In this document: positions 12,988 through 21,393 of the stretch, in pieces
How the letters are laid out: every line of letters begins with the position of its first letter
Position numbering within the stretch: position 1 is the first letter of the stretch
IMG/VR virus record: IMGVR_UViG_3300041411_000073
Location: 1-29,459 of that record
Origin: a virus
DNA: 29,459 nucleotides
Strand: one strand, 5' to 3'
Position numbers and translations under genes: made by a program
Notes under the pieces: generated by a model
Told to the model about the DNA's origin: nothing
Database searches by the model: none
Seen by the model: the letters and a program-made list of their open reading frames with translations, nothing else

Positions 12988-13038
12988 ATGGCTGCATACG
13001 AAGGCAAGAACAAAACGTGCGAGGGATTCCACCTATGA
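12988..13038 (+). CDS. 16-aa leader peptide coupled to the holin
   Basis: ATG 12988 is preceded by AGGAG (12976-12980) at good spacing. It encodes MAAYEGKNKTCEGFHL and its TGA (13036-13038) overlaps the ATG of the holin gene by the ATGA arrangement. The strong ribosome site and coupling suggest that it is translated and sets holin translation. No similarity can be judged at this size. Confidence 0.45.
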   Translation: MAAYEGKNKTCEGFHL

Positions 13039-13340
13039 GCATGTGGGACGATACGAAACTGGCGCTCGCCGGACTTGTCGGCGCAATCGTTGTTCTTCCC
13101 ATTGAGAAGGAGTTGACGACCTGGCAGGGAAAGCTGTTTTTCCTTTTCTGCGGCGTGGCCTGCTCATACTTCGCCACCCCACTTGCCGTGTACAAGTGGA
13201 GCATCGTCCCGGAACTGGCCGGAAGTGTTGGGTTCCTATTGGGAGCGTTCGGAGGTTCTTTGCTCTCCGCCGGCATCAGGGCGGTCAAGTCCGTCGACCT
13301 AGTCGCCCTCATCAAATCCCGATTTGGAGGTGGTAACTAA
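13035..13340 (+). CDS. putative holin (101 aa, about three membrane helices)
   Basis: Start at ATG 13035 (alternative ATG 13041, a dual-start like that of lambda S105/S107); the open frame to 12843 reads through the promoter and hairpin and is rejected. Hydrophobic segments near residues 8-24 (LALAGLVGAIVVLP), 32-53 (GKLFFLFCGVACSYFATPLA) and 60-83 (LAGSVGFLLGAFGGSLLSAG), with a basic C-terminus (KSRFGGGN). Length and topology fit a class I holin. First full gene after the late promoter. Confidence 0.65.
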   Translation: MSMWDDTKLALAGLVGAIVVLPIEKELTTWQGKLFFLFCGVACSYFATPLAVYKWSIVPELAGSVGFLLGAFGGSLLSAGIRAVKSVDLVALIKSRFGGGN

Positions 13341-13636
13341 TGGTCAGTATTGGCGTTTTTGCCGTTGTATTAATCACGATTCACGCTTTCTGGTGCCTGC
13401 TATCACGCCGAGTCAGTGATGGGATAGTTGGCAAATTCCTATACCTGTTTCTGATTCTCGCCGCCCTTGGCGAGCTGAGCCGCCCCAACTCTCAGGTGGC
13501 GGATGCAGTCCTCTACTGCACATTCGCCGCCGTTGGCGTCAGGCACTGGTGGATGAAAACCATCTGGCCTCACGTCAGAATCTATATGATCAACAAAGTC
13601 CGTTGCGCCACCTGCCCCCACAAGGAGAAGCCCTAA
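13340..13636 (+). CDS. second holin-like membrane protein (98 aa)
   Basis: ATG 13340 overlaps the holin TAA by one base. Hydrophobic helices near residues 2-20 (VSIGVFAVVLITIHAFWCLL) and 31-46 (GKFLYLFLILAALGEL), and a weaker one near 55-68; the C-terminus is basic with CATCPHKEKP. Two adjacent membrane genes between promoter and terminase suggest holin plus antiholin or pinholin, but which is which cannot be told from sequence. Confidence 0.6.
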   Translation: MVSIGVFAVVLITIHAFWCLLSRRVSDGIVGKFLYLFLILAALGELSRPNSQVADAVLYCTFAAVGVRHWWMKTIWPHVRIYMINKVRCATCPHKEKP

Positions 13637-14154
13637 TGGCCACGCCATCCATGACGTTTGACGAGTTCGTCATTGCCCAAGGTTTAGTGTTCCGCGCAGA
13701 AATCGGCTATTCCGGCATCGGCGCCGCTGGCGTGGCTTATACCGGTATCACCACGGGCGCCGACGAGATCGCAGTCCTTCAGCGCGCCTATAGCAGCAGC
13801 GAAGCAACATTAACTGTTGAGTTATTTGAGGCGACCTTCACCGTCGGAAGCACTCCGCGCCTGCTCAACCGCCGACTGGCTAGCGCTCAAGTCTTGCCTG
13901 CCACCATCAAGCAGGGCGTTACACCGGGCGCACTAGGAACTGCCATTACTGGGGCGACATATCGCGCTGTCGTCAGCACTGGCCAGGCATCTGTCGCCGT
14001 TCCTGGCGATGACAGCCGCCTGTATCTGAAGGCGAACACCAGCTATGTCGTGCGCTATACCAACGACGGCGGCGGCACCGCGGCCATCACCAACGCCTTC
14101 GACTTCCGCAAGGTGCTGAAAGGTAACTGGGATGGCCTGCTGGTCAGTGCATAA
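13636..14154 (+). CDS. hypothetical phage protein, possibly virion-associated (172 aa)
   Basis: ATG 13636 overlaps the previous TAA; AAGGAGAAG lies upstream. The product is beta-rich and Thr/Ala/Gly-rich (MATPSMTFDEFVIAQGLVFR, GAAGVAYTGITTGADEIAVL, ITNAFDFRKVLKGNWDGLLV), as in small decoration or fibre-cap proteins. No family recognised. Position just before the terminase genes is compatible with a structural role. Confidence 0.55.
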   Translation: MATPSMTFDEFVIAQGLVFRAEIGYSGIGAAGVAYTGITTGADEIAVLQRAYSSSEATLTVELFEATFTVGSTPRLLNRRLASAQVLPATIKQGVTPGALGTAITGATYRAVVSTGQASVAVPGDDSRLYLKANTSYVVRYTNDGGGTAAITNAFDFRKVLKGNWDGLLVSA

Positions 14155-14163
14155 GCAAGGAAA

Positions 14164-14754
14164 ATGGGGATGACCTACGAACTACCGAAACGCTCAAAGA
14201 AGAACGAAGCCGGAGAGCCAACAGGCAAGCCGCGGCTGTTTTGCGAGTACTACATTTCCGACAATGGGTTGAACGGTGCGCTTGCAGCAAGGAAGGCCGG
14301 CTACTCAGCGCGCAGTTCTGGCGCCACAGCCTATCGTCTGATCAATGACCCTCTGTGCCAGACCTACATCGCCAAGCTGTCCAAGGAGCGTGCCGAGCGC
14401 CTCAAGGTTGATTCCGACTACGTGCTGCAACGCCTGTACGACATGGACCAGATGGACATCATCGACATCCTTAACGATGACATGAGCCTGAAGAACCTGA
14501 GCGAGTGGCCGAAGATCTGGCGCCAGTCCCTCAACGGCGTGGAGATCGCAGACCTGTTTGAAAGCGAAGGCGATGCACGCAAGGTCATGGGTGTGCTGAA
14601 GAAGATCAAGTGGATTGACCGCCTGAAAAACCTTGAGCTGCTGGGCAAGCACGTCGACGTCGGCGCATTCGCCGAGCGAGTCATCGAGGAAGATGCCGGC
14701 ACCCTGGCCAAGCGCCTTGCCGCCGCCCGTAAGCGCAGAGCTGAAAGCCAGTGA
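14164..14754 (+). CDS. terS: terminase small subunit (196 aa)
   Basis: The terminase small subunit binds phage DNA at the packaging start and recruits the large subunit. Family features: KPRLFCEYYISDNGLNGALA followed by ARKAGYSARSSGATAYRL, an N-terminal HTH, then a helical oligomerisation region (LKVDSDYVLQRLYDMDQMDI). C-terminus basic (AKRLAAARKRRAESQ), as needed for contact with DNA or the motor. ATG 14164 or 14170. The stop overlaps the large subunit start by 4 bases. Confidence 0.85.
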   Translation: MGMTYELPKRSKKNEAGEPTGKPRLFCEYYISDNGLNGALAARKAGYSARSSGATAYRLINDPLCQTYIAKLSKERAERLKVDSDYVLQRLYDMDQMDIIDILNDDMSLKNLSEWPKIWRQSLNGVEIADLFESEGDARKVMGVLKKIKWIDRLKNLELLGKHVDVGAFAERVIEEDAGTLAKRLAAARKRRAESQ

Positions 14755-16253
14755 CAGCCCTTGTCGAAATGAGTCGGCACGACCTTGAACTTGAGTTGAT
14801 CGAGGACATGGCCGGCTTCACTCACGATCCTGAAGGGTTTGCCTATTACGCATACCCGTGGGGAGTGGAAGGCACAGAGCTTGCTGAAGTCAAAGGACCG
14901 CGTGATTGGCAGCGGGAGAACCTGCAGATCATCGGCAAGCACCTGCAGAACCCCGAAACCCGCTTTCAGCCTTTGCGTATCGCCGTGGCGTCAGGTCACG
15001 GTATCGGAAAGTCTGCCGACATCAGCATGATCATCGACTGGGCTATGTCGACCTGCGAGGACTGCAAGATTGTCGTCACCGCAACCACCGAGAATCAGTT
15101 GCGCACCAAGACCTGGCCCGAGGTCGGAAAGTGGCGGCGCCTATCCATAACCGCGGATTGGTTCAACACCACGGCAACAGCCGTTTCCAGCAACGACAGC
15201 GAGCACACACGCAGCTGGCGCGCCGATGCAATCCCCTGGAGCGAACACAACACCGAGGCATTCGCCGGTCTGCACAACAAGGGCAAGCGCATCCTGCTGA
15301 TCTTCGACGAAGCATCAGGTATCGCTGACAAGGTGTGGGAAGTAGCAGAAGGCGCGCTGACGGACGAGAACACCGAAATCATTTGGATCGCTTTCGGGAA
15401 CCCGACCCTGAACACCGGGCGATTCGCCGAATGCTTTACCCGGTACCGGCACCGCTGGATCTGCCGGCAGATCGACAGCCGCACCGTTGAAGGCACCAAC
15501 AAAACAGAGATCGCCAAGTGGGCTGAAGACTTTGGCGAAGACTCCGACTTTTTCCGTATCCGCGTGCGCGGTGAATTCCCGAGGGCATCTGAATTGCAAC
15601 TTATCCCGCAGGATTGGGTGGCCGAGGCCCGCAAGCGTCCGGTCTACAGCACCATGCACGACGGTCTGGTCATGTCGATCGACATCGCCAGGGGCGGCGC
15701 CGACAACAATGTGATCCGCTTCCGGCGCGGCATGGACGCCCGGTCGATCAAGAAGCTGAAGATTCCGGGCAGCGAAACCCGCGACACCACAAAGTTCGCC
15801 ATGAAGGTCTGCACGCTGATTGATGAACACAACCCGGATGCCGTTTTCGTTGACAGCACGGGCGTTGGCGGACCAGTCGCGGACCAGATCCGCAAGCTGC
15901 GTCCAAATGCCAGCGTGATCGACATCAACTTTGGCTCAGGTTCCCCCGACCCGAAATTCCTGAACATGCGCACGTATATGTGGTGGCAGATGCGCGAGGC
16001 CCTGCGCGCCGGCTTGGCCATCGAGGATGACCCTGAACTGGAGCGCGAATTGACCGCGCCGAACTACAACACCGACGCCAAAGAAATTGTGCACCTTGAG
16101 AAAAAGAAGGAAATCAAGAAGCGCATCGGCATCAGCCCCGATGATGCGGACGCGCTTTGCCTGTCCTTCGCCATGCCGATCATGCGCCGAGAACACAAGG
16201 CCGGCACCAACAGCGACGGCGTGCAAACGGAGTTCGACCCCTATGCAAGCTGA
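14751..16253 (+). CDS. terL: terminase large subunit (500 aa)
   Basis: The ATPase-nuclease motor packages DNA into the procapsid. GTG 14751 overlaps the terS stop; ATG 14769 is an alternative. Walker A is SGHGIGKS (residues 81-88), Walker B ILLIFDEAS with D186/E187, and a coupling GNPTLNTGRF follows. The RNase H-like nuclease has D311 in MSIDIARGGADNN, D368 in VFVDSTGVGG and D467 in SPDDADAL, the usual acidic triad. Typical length and complete motifs predict an active protein. The last 11 bases overlap the GNAT gene. Confidence 0.93.
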   Translation: MTALVEMSRHDLELELIEDMAGFTHDPEGFAYYAYPWGVEGTELAEVKGPRDWQRENLQIIGKHLQNPETRFQPLRIAVASGHGIGKSADISMIIDWAMSTCEDCKIVVTATTENQLRTKTWPEVGKWRRLSITADWFNTTATAVSSNDSEHTRSWRADAIPWSEHNTEAFAGLHNKGKRILLIFDEASGIADKVWEVAEGALTDENTEIIWIAFGNPTLNTGRFAECFTRYRHRWICRQIDSRTVEGTNKTEIAKWAEDFGEDSDFFRIRVRGEFPRASELQLIPQDWVAEARKRPVYSTMHDGLVMSIDIARGGADNNVIRFRRGMDARSIKKLKIPGSETRDTTKFAMKVCTLIDEHNPDAVFVDSTGVGGPVADQIRKLRPNASVIDINFGSGSPDPKFLNMRTYMWWQMREALRAGLAIEDDPELERELTAPNYNTDAKEIVHLEKKKEIKKRIGISPDDADALCLSFAMPIMRREHKAGTNSDGVQTEFDPYAS

Positions 16254-16683
16254 CGCCATCGAGGTGAAGCCGTACCGCCCGGGCGACGGCGCGCTGATCC
16301 CGGTGGCCGAGGCCGACCCATTTGGGTTCTGGCTGCGCGAGATCGAATCGTCGGGGCGAGGCATGACCAGCTATTACAACGACGGCCTACTGGTCGCCGT
16401 GTCGTTTTACACGCTGGCTTGGGATGGCGTGGCCGACTCTTGCGCCCTGGTTAACCGATCCATCGCCAAAGGATGCGGCAAGGCCCTGGCTATGGCTGTG
16501 CGCCTGCGCATCAACGAACTGATGCAGAGCGACAGACTGCACCGCGTACAGGCAACCAGCGACGTCAGCGATCGCGTAAGTCAGGTATTCTTGCGTGCAA
16601 TCGGCTACCGATACGAATCGACCATGAAGCGCGGAGCCCCTGACGGCAGTGATCTTTTCGTTTACGCCCTACTTGGAGACTGA
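16243..16683 (+). CDS. GNAT-fold acyltransferase-like protein (146 aa)
   Basis: ATG 16243 lies in the last codons of terL in another frame. The protein has a GNAT-like order: N-terminal beta (AIEVKPYRPGDGALIPVAEA), a central strand (GLLVAVSFYTLAWDG), then KGCGKALAMAVRLRINEL, a possible acetyl-CoA loop, and QVFLRAIGYRYEST, the usual C-terminal N/S-x-x-x-x-x-x-GY motif. Substrate unknown. Its position between terminase and portal is found in several podoviruses, where such proteins may be virion or host-modifying enzymes. Confidence 0.6.
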   Translation: MQADAIEVKPYRPGDGALIPVAEADPFGFWLREIESSGRGMTSYYNDGLLVAVSFYTLAWDGVADSCALVNRSIAKGCGKALAMAVRLRINELMQSDRLHRVQATSDVSDRVSQVFLRAIGYRYESTMKRGAPDGSDLFVYALLGD

Positions 16684-16686
16684 GAT

Positions 16687-17034
16687 ATGAGCAAGAAAAT
16701 CAGAAAGACCGTCGCAAAATACGACCTCGGCCACCAGTACGGAAAAAAGATGGGCCTGCCTGATCCCAGTGGCGATTTGTTTTACGGTTCAGATCGAGCC
16801 CTGTCGCCTACAGAGGCAGCCGAGAAGGCGGCCAAGGACGCTGCAAAAGCGGCCGGATCAGCAGACACCCCCGAGGCTGTTCCAGTAGCAGTCAGCGATG
16901 ACACCATGGCCGCACGCGAAGCACAGAAGAAGCGCCAGCTCGCAGCGGCTGGGTTGTCCGGGACCATTCTCACCGGCTCGCAAGGCCTGTCGGCCCCAGC
17001 GTCCACATCCATGAAAAGCCTGCTGGGGAGTTAA
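16687..17034 (+). CDS. small conserved phage protein before the portal (115 aa)
   Basis: The N-terminus is basic (MSKKIRKTVAKYDLGHQYGK), the middle is an Ala/Glu-rich linker, and the C-terminus GTILTGSQGLSAPASTSMKS-LLG is a pattern I recall from small proteins located upstream of podovirus portal genes. Function not known; head assembly or portal placement is plausible. AGGAG-like ribosome site is not obvious; GGAGACTGAG precedes the ATG. Confidence 0.6.
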   Translation: MSKKIRKTVAKYDLGHQYGKKMGLPDPSGDLFYGSDRALSPTEAAEKAAKDAAKAAGSADTPEAVPVAVSDDTMAAREAQKKRQLAAAGLSGTILTGSQGLSAPASTSMKSLLGS

Positions 17035-17039
17035 TCCGA

Positions 17040-18764
17040 ATGGACGACAAAGGCAAAGGCCATAAAGGCAAGTACGCCGAACTTGAGCGCCTACAGAAGA
17101 AGGCCAACGCACTGGTCAATGAGCGAAATAAATCCTGGCTCCCGGTCTACAAAGACCTGCGCGCGTTTATCTCGCCCTACTCGGCACAGTTCGAAGGCGA
17201 CATCACCAACTCTGGCGAGCGCCGAGATCAGCGGATCAACAACCCGAAACCGATCCGATCCAGCGAGCGACTGTCGGCCGGCATGTCGAGCGGCATGTCG
17301 AGCAAGTCGCGGCCATGGTTTGAAGTGGTTCGCCCGAAAGACGCAAAAGACACTATGCCTGTACGCCGCTGGCTCTACGCGGTGCAAAGCGCCCTGCGCG
17401 TAACGCTGTCCAAGACCAACCTGTATGAATCGCTTGAGCAGGTTTACAACTCGCAAGGAATCTACGGCACGGCGGCCATGTCGTGCGTCCCGCATAAGGA
17501 CGAAGTGATTCGCTTCACCCATTACCCATGCGGCACCTACTGCCTGGACACCAACGACCAGGGCGACGTCGACACCTTCTATCGCTGCGAGCAAATGACG
17601 CCTCGGCAAATGGTGCAGAAGTTCGGCATTGAGAACGTATCGGCACAGACCAAAGCCGCCGCCGAGCGTGGCGACATTTCCCGCGTCACCGTGCATCACC
17701 TGATCGAGCCAAACCCGGACGCCGACATGCGCTACGTCGACAATCTGTCGATGGCCTACAAGTCGACCTATTGGGAATCCAATGCTGGCGGCGACAATTG
17801 CGGCATTCTCCGGCGCAGTGGCTTCAAGCAATTCCCGATCGCTGCCCCGCGCTGGCTGGTCACCGGCAACAACGTGTACGGAACCGGGCCCGGATACCAG
17901 GCACTGCCGAAGTCGCGCGAACTGCAAAAACTTGAGTCGGACAAAATGCGGCTGATCTCGCATCTGGCCAACCCAAACCGCACTGCTCCGGTCAGCCTCA
18001 AGGGCCTGGGCGGCGGATCGATCGTTCCGGGCGGCATCAACTGGGTGCCTGACAACCTGATCGGCATCGCCATGCAGCCGACCTATGTTCCTGACCCCAA
18101 CGCCATCGGCAACCTGCGCGCCGAGATCAACGAGTGCGAAACCGACATCGGCGAGGCTTTTTCCGAAGACCTGTTCCTGCTGATCACCAATCGTGATGCA
18201 ACGATGACCGCGTATGAGGTGGCTCAGTTGCAGGAAGAGAAGATCGCCATGCTTGGCCCAGTGATCGAGCGCAACGAAAAGGAATTGCTTGACCGCGTGA
18301 TCACGCTGACCTTTGACGCCATGGTTGAGCAGTCCATGCCGCATTGGATGGGCCTGCTACCCGGCGAGCCACTGTTACCGCCACCACCCGAAGAGCTTCA
18401 GGATATGAAGCTGGACGTCGGCTATATCAGCGTATTGGCCCAGGCTCAGAAATCCGTGGCCACCGCCTCGATCCAGCGAGCCGCGCAGTTCACCGGCATG
18501 CTGATGGGCGCCGGCTTCCAAGACGCTGGCGACAAGTTCAATCCTGACGCAGCCCAGGACGAATACTACGACGCCATTGGAGCGCCGCCGACGATCCTCC
18601 GCGGTGACGATGAGGTTGCCGCAATTCGTCAGCAGCGCGCCCAGGCTCAGCAGCAGCAGATGGCCATGGAGCAGGGCCAGGCGCTGGCGCAAGGTGCCAA
18701 GACCCTTTCCGAAACACCAACCGGTGGCGACACCGCGCTGAGTGCGCTGACCGGGGCCGAATGA
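17040..18764 (+). CDS. portal, head-to-tail connecting protein (574 aa)
   Basis: The portal is the dodecameric ring at one capsid vertex through which DNA passes. The protein fits the 'bacteriophage head to tail connecting protein' family: N-terminal helix then WLPVYKDLRAFISPYSAQF and RSSERLSAGMSSGMSSKSRP, GTAAMSCVP, a central stem (VTGNNVYGTGPGYQALPKSR), and a long C-terminal helix with Gln-rich tail (RAQAQQQQMAMEQGQALAQG). Length 574 aa is normal for this group. It lies directly upstream of the Bbp19, scaffold and capsid genes. Confidence 0.88.
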   Translation: MDDKGKGHKGKYAELERLQKKANALVNERNKSWLPVYKDLRAFISPYSAQFEGDITNSGERRDQRINNPKPIRSSERLSAGMSSGMSSKSRPWFEVVRPKDAKDTMPVRRWLYAVQSALRVTLSKTNLYESLEQVYNSQGIYGTAAMSCVPHKDEVIRFTHYPCGTYCLDTNDQGDVDTFYRCEQMTPRQMVQKFGIENVSAQTKAAAERGDISRVTVHHLIEPNPDADMRYVDNLSMAYKSTYWESNAGGDNCGILRRSGFKQFPIAAPRWLVTGNNVYGTGPGYQALPKSRELQKLESDKMRLISHLANPNRTAPVSLKGLGGGSIVPGGINWVPDNLIGIAMQPTYVPDPNAIGNLRAEINECETDIGEAFSEDLFLLITNRDATMTAYEVAQLQEEKIAMLGPVIERNEKELLDRVITLTFDAMVEQSMPHWMGLLPGEPLLPPPPEELQDMKLDVGYISVLAQAQKSVATASIQRAAQFTGMLMGAGFQDAGDKFNPDAAQDEYYDAIGAPPTILRGDDEVAAIRQQRAQAQQQQMAMEQGQALAQGAKTLSETPTGGDTALSALTGAE

Positions 18765-18765
18765 C

Positions 18766-19077
18766 ATGGATGATGAGCAGATTTTGAAGAATCAGGCCGA
18801 GGCAAGTAGACTCGCAGCCAGTCGCCTAAAGAGCGGTGCCCAGTACATGATGGGCAGCCGCTCAGGCCGCGCTCTGATGTGGCACTTGCTGGAGCAGTTC
18901 GGCGTATTCAACGAAGGCTTCAGTGACAACGCGCTGATCATGGCCAGATCATCCGGGCGCCGCTCTGCTGGCTTGCAACTGATGCAACTGATCGACACCT
19001 TCACGCCCGAGAAATACGCGAAGATGACCGAAGAAGCCCGCGAAGACGCAATCACAAACCCAATGGGGGAAGAGTAA
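18766..19077 (+). CDS. Bbp19 family protein (103 aa)
   Basis: The middle (SGRALMWHLLEQFGVFNEGF, then ARSSGRRSAGLQLMQLID) matches the Bbp19-like domain named after Bordetella phage BPP-1. It is small, helical and always near portal and scaffold genes. Role uncertain, probably head assembly. It starts one base after the portal stop. Confidence 0.75.
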   Translation: MDDEQILKNQAEASRLAASRLKSGAQYMMGSRSGRALMWHLLEQFGVFNEGFSDNALIMARSSGRRSAGLQLMQLIDTFTPEKYAKMTEEAREDAITNPMGEE

Positions 19078-19827
19078 ATGAGCATGTTCATCCACGGCCG
19101 ACTCGGCCACTACCTGCAAGAAGAGGCACCGGCCGATGGCGCTCCATCTGGCGCAGCGGAGCCCGCTCCCGCAGCAGCGCCGGCCGCAACCGATGCGCAA
19201 ACACCTGTAAACGTTGAGGCTTCCAGTCTTCTTGGCGACCTGAAACCTGACGCTAAAACCGATCTCGCTCCCACAGGAGAAAAGACGGACGAAGGCAAAG
19301 AAGGCGAAGAGGCCGAGAAGCCGCCCGAAGGCGCTCCCGAAGTTTACGAGGCATTCAAGGCCCCGGACGGCATTGAGCTTGACGAGTCTGTCATGCCGGA
19401 AATCTACGAGATCTTCAAGGATCTCGGCCTGCCGCAAGACAAGGCTCAGGAGATTTTCGAAAAGTTCCTGGGTATTCAGGAAAAACTGGCCGGCACGCCA
19501 GAGCAGCAAATGCAGCAGGCAGAAGAACAAATTGTCGCGCTCAATACGCGCCTTGCTGAAGAGTGCAAAAACCTGCCGGATATCGGCGGCGAAAAGTTCG
19601 GCGAATCGCTGGCTACCGCTTCGAAAGTTATGCAGCAGTTCGGCTCCCCTGAATTCCGCCAGTTGATTGCCTACACTGGCGTTGGCTCTCATCCTGAATT
19701 TTTCAAGATGATGGTTGCAATTGGCTCTAAGATGTCACCCGATAACTTTGTGCAAGGAGGCGAGCCGGCGAAGACTGAGCGCAGAGGCGAAGAAATCATG
19801 TTTGGCCACCTGTTCGAAAAGAAATGA
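19078..19827 (+). CDS. scaffolding protein (249 aa)
   Basis: ATG directly follows the previous TAA. N-terminal 100 residues are acidic, Pro/Ala-rich and disordered (APADGAPSGAAEPAPAAAPA), then a helical part (AQEIFEKFLGIQEKLAGTPE) and a conserved C-terminal globular end (FKMMVAIGSKMSPDNFVQGG). Acidic, disordered and helical sequence immediately before the capsid gene is typical for podovirus scaffold, which shapes the procapsid and leaves before maturation. Confidence 0.75.
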   Translation: MSMFIHGRLGHYLQEEAPADGAPSGAAEPAPAAAPAATDAQTPVNVEASSLLGDLKPDAKTDLAPTGEKTDEGKEGEEAEKPPEGAPEVYEAFKAPDGIELDESVMPEIYEIFKDLGLPQDKAQEIFEKFLGIQEKLAGTPEQQMQQAEEQIVALNTRLAEECKNLPDIGGEKFGESLATASKVMQQFGSPEFRQLIAYTGVGSHPEFFKMMVAIGSKMSPDNFVQGGEPAKTERRGEEIMFGHLFEKK

Positions 19828-19856
19828 ACACCCCACAAGTGAAGAGGATTTAAACC

Positions 19857-20861
19857 ATGGCATTGCTCTCTAGCGTATCGCTGACCCTGGCCGACTTGGC
19901 GAAACGCCAGGAAGGTACTGACGCCGGGAAGAAGATCGCGATGATTATCGAGATTCTTTCTCTGCAAAACGAAATGTTGCAGGACATCCCATGGATGCCA
20001 GGCAACGACGGCACCGGCCACAAGACCACCATCCGTTCGGGCCTGCCGACCGGTACCTGGCGCAAACTGAACTACGGTGTTCAACCTGAGAAGTCGACCA
20101 CCGTTCAGATCCGCGATCAGACCGGCATGCTGGAAACCTACTCTGAGATCGATAAAAAGCTGGTAGCGATCTCTCAGGACAAAGAAGGTTTCATGATGTC
20201 CGAGAGCCGCGCCTTCCTTGAAGGTATGTCTCAGAACATGGGCACCCAGCTGATCTATGGTGACGCTGCCGTAAACCCTGAGCGCATCACCGGCCTGGCG
20301 CCGCGCTTCAACAGCCTGTCGGCCGAGAACGGCGACAACATCATCGACTGTGGCGGCACCGGTTCCACCAACACTTCGATGTGGCTGATCGCATTTGGCG
20401 ATACCACCGTGCACGGTATCTTCCCGGCCGGCTCCGTCGGTGGCATTCACATCGGCGAAACCAAGGAAGAAACGCTGCTCGACAACCAGACCCCGCCTGG
20501 CAAGTACGAAGGCTACCGCACCCACTACAGCTGGGATGCCGGCCTGACCGTGCGTGACTGGCGTTACGTGGTACGCGCCGCCAACATCGACGTCACCCTG
20601 CTGAAGAAAGACGCAGCAACCGGCGCTGACCTGGTCGACATCATGGTTCAGATGCTTGAACTGCTGCCGAACGAAACCACCGGCACCCTGCGCTTCTACG
20701 TGCCGCGCGTTGTCCGTTCGTATCTGCGCCGCCAGATCAAGAACAGCAAAAACGTGTTCATCAACATGGGCGAAGTGGCGGGCAAGAAAGCCGTTATGTT
20801 TGATGACGTCCCAGTCCGTCGCATGGATGCGATCCTGTCCAACGAAGCCCGCGTGGTCTGA
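19857..20861 (+). CDS. major capsid protein, Bbp17/epsilon15 gp7-like (334 aa)
   Basis: ATG 19857 follows GAAGAGGATTT. At 334 aa it is the size of epsilon15 gp7 (335 aa). Typical segments: LTLADLAKRQEGTDAGKKIA, an N-arm, GTWRKLNYGVQPEKSTTVQI, and SWDAGLTVRDWRYVVRAANI, which fit an HK97-fold coat of this group. No cleaved delta domain is evident; the scaffold is separate. The gene sits between scaffold and cement, and a hairpin follows at 20868. Confidence 0.85.
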   Translation: MALLSSVSLTLADLAKRQEGTDAGKKIAMIIEILSLQNEMLQDIPWMPGNDGTGHKTTIRSGLPTGTWRKLNYGVQPEKSTTVQIRDQTGMLETYSEIDKKLVAISQDKEGFMMSESRAFLEGMSQNMGTQLIYGDAAVNPERITGLAPRFNSLSAENGDNIIDCGGTGSTNTSMWLIAFGDTTVHGIFPAGSVGGIHIGETKEETLLDNQTPPGKYEGYRTHYSWDAGLTVRDWRYVVRAANIDVTLLKKDAATGADLVDIMVQMLELLPNETTGTLRFYVPRVVRSYLRRQIKNSKNVFINMGEVAGKKAVMFDDVPVRRMDAILSNEARVV

Positions 20862-20867
20862 TCCAGC

Positions 20868-20887
20868 GCCGCCCAGCAATGGGCGGC
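20868..20887 (+). terminator. hairpin after the capsid gene (partial terminator or mRNA stabiliser)
   Basis: GCCGCCCA (20868-20875) pairs perfectly with TGGGCGGC (20880-20887) around a GCAA tetraloop. No U-run follows directly (ATGACCCTTTGC), so it is more likely an mRNA 3' stabiliser or attenuator than a full terminator. Confidence 0.5.
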
Positions 20888-20921
20888 ATGACCCTTTGCT
20901 TTCCATGATTGAGGAATAAAC

Positions 20922-21359
20922 ATGAGCATCATCGACCGCTTCCTGCAAGTCTCCAACAACCAAGCCATCACCGTGAACGCCGTATCCACGGACGTGATCG
21001 ACGCTGGCGCTACCAAAAACGCGGCCATTGGTCGTGACCTCGGCGGCGGCACCCAGCTGTTCATGGAAATTTGCGTAACCGCAACCATGACCGGCGCCGG
21101 CACCCTGGCCATTGCCCTGCAAGACTCCGCGGACAACTCCAGCTTTGCCGACGTTCTGACCTTGCCTCCGATTGCTTTCGGCAGCCTTGTGGTCGGCACT
21201 CGCCTGTATATCCCGCTGCCGGCCAAGATGCGCCGCTACATCCGCAACAACTACACCATCGCTTCCGGCCCATTCACCGGCGGCACCCTGAGCGCTCAAG
21301 TCGTCGACGGCATGACTGTTGAGCGCGCCTATCCTGATTCGCTGAGCAAAGTCGTTTAA
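20922..21359 (+). CDS. Bbp16 family capsid cement protein (145 aa)
   Basis: ATG 20922 follows TGAGGAAT. The protein matches the Bbp16 family: MSIIDRFLQVSNNQAITVNA, DAGATKNAAIGRDLGGGTQL, KMRRYIRNNYTIASGPFTGG. It is beta-rich. In BPP-1, Bbp16 binds the outer capsid surface and stabilises it, as the epsilon15 staple does. Placement just after the capsid gene agrees. Confidence 0.8.
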   Translation: MSIIDRFLQVSNNQAITVNAVSTDVIDAGATKNAAIGRDLGGGTQLFMEICVTATMTGAGTLAIALQDSADNSSFADVLTLPPIAFGSLVVGTRLYIPLPAKMRRYIRNNYTIASGPFTGGTLSAQVVDGMTVERAYPDSLSKVV

Positions 21360-21393
21360 TCGACTGGATCAGTTAACCGGTTAAGGAGTGGGG

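Noticed and set aside
12843-13034. N-terminal extension of the holin frame
   Set aside because: It would run through a promoter and a perfect hairpin, and its sequence is Pro/Arg-rich and not membrane-like.
17091-18344. 417-codon open frame on the minus strand
   Set aside because: Antisense shadow of the portal gene, which has clear family motifs.
19689-21299. 536-codon open frame on the minus strand
   Set aside because: It lies opposite the scaffold, capsid and cement genes, has an Ala/Gly/His-rich composition typical of an antisense shadow in GC-rich DNA, and lacks ribosome site and family features.
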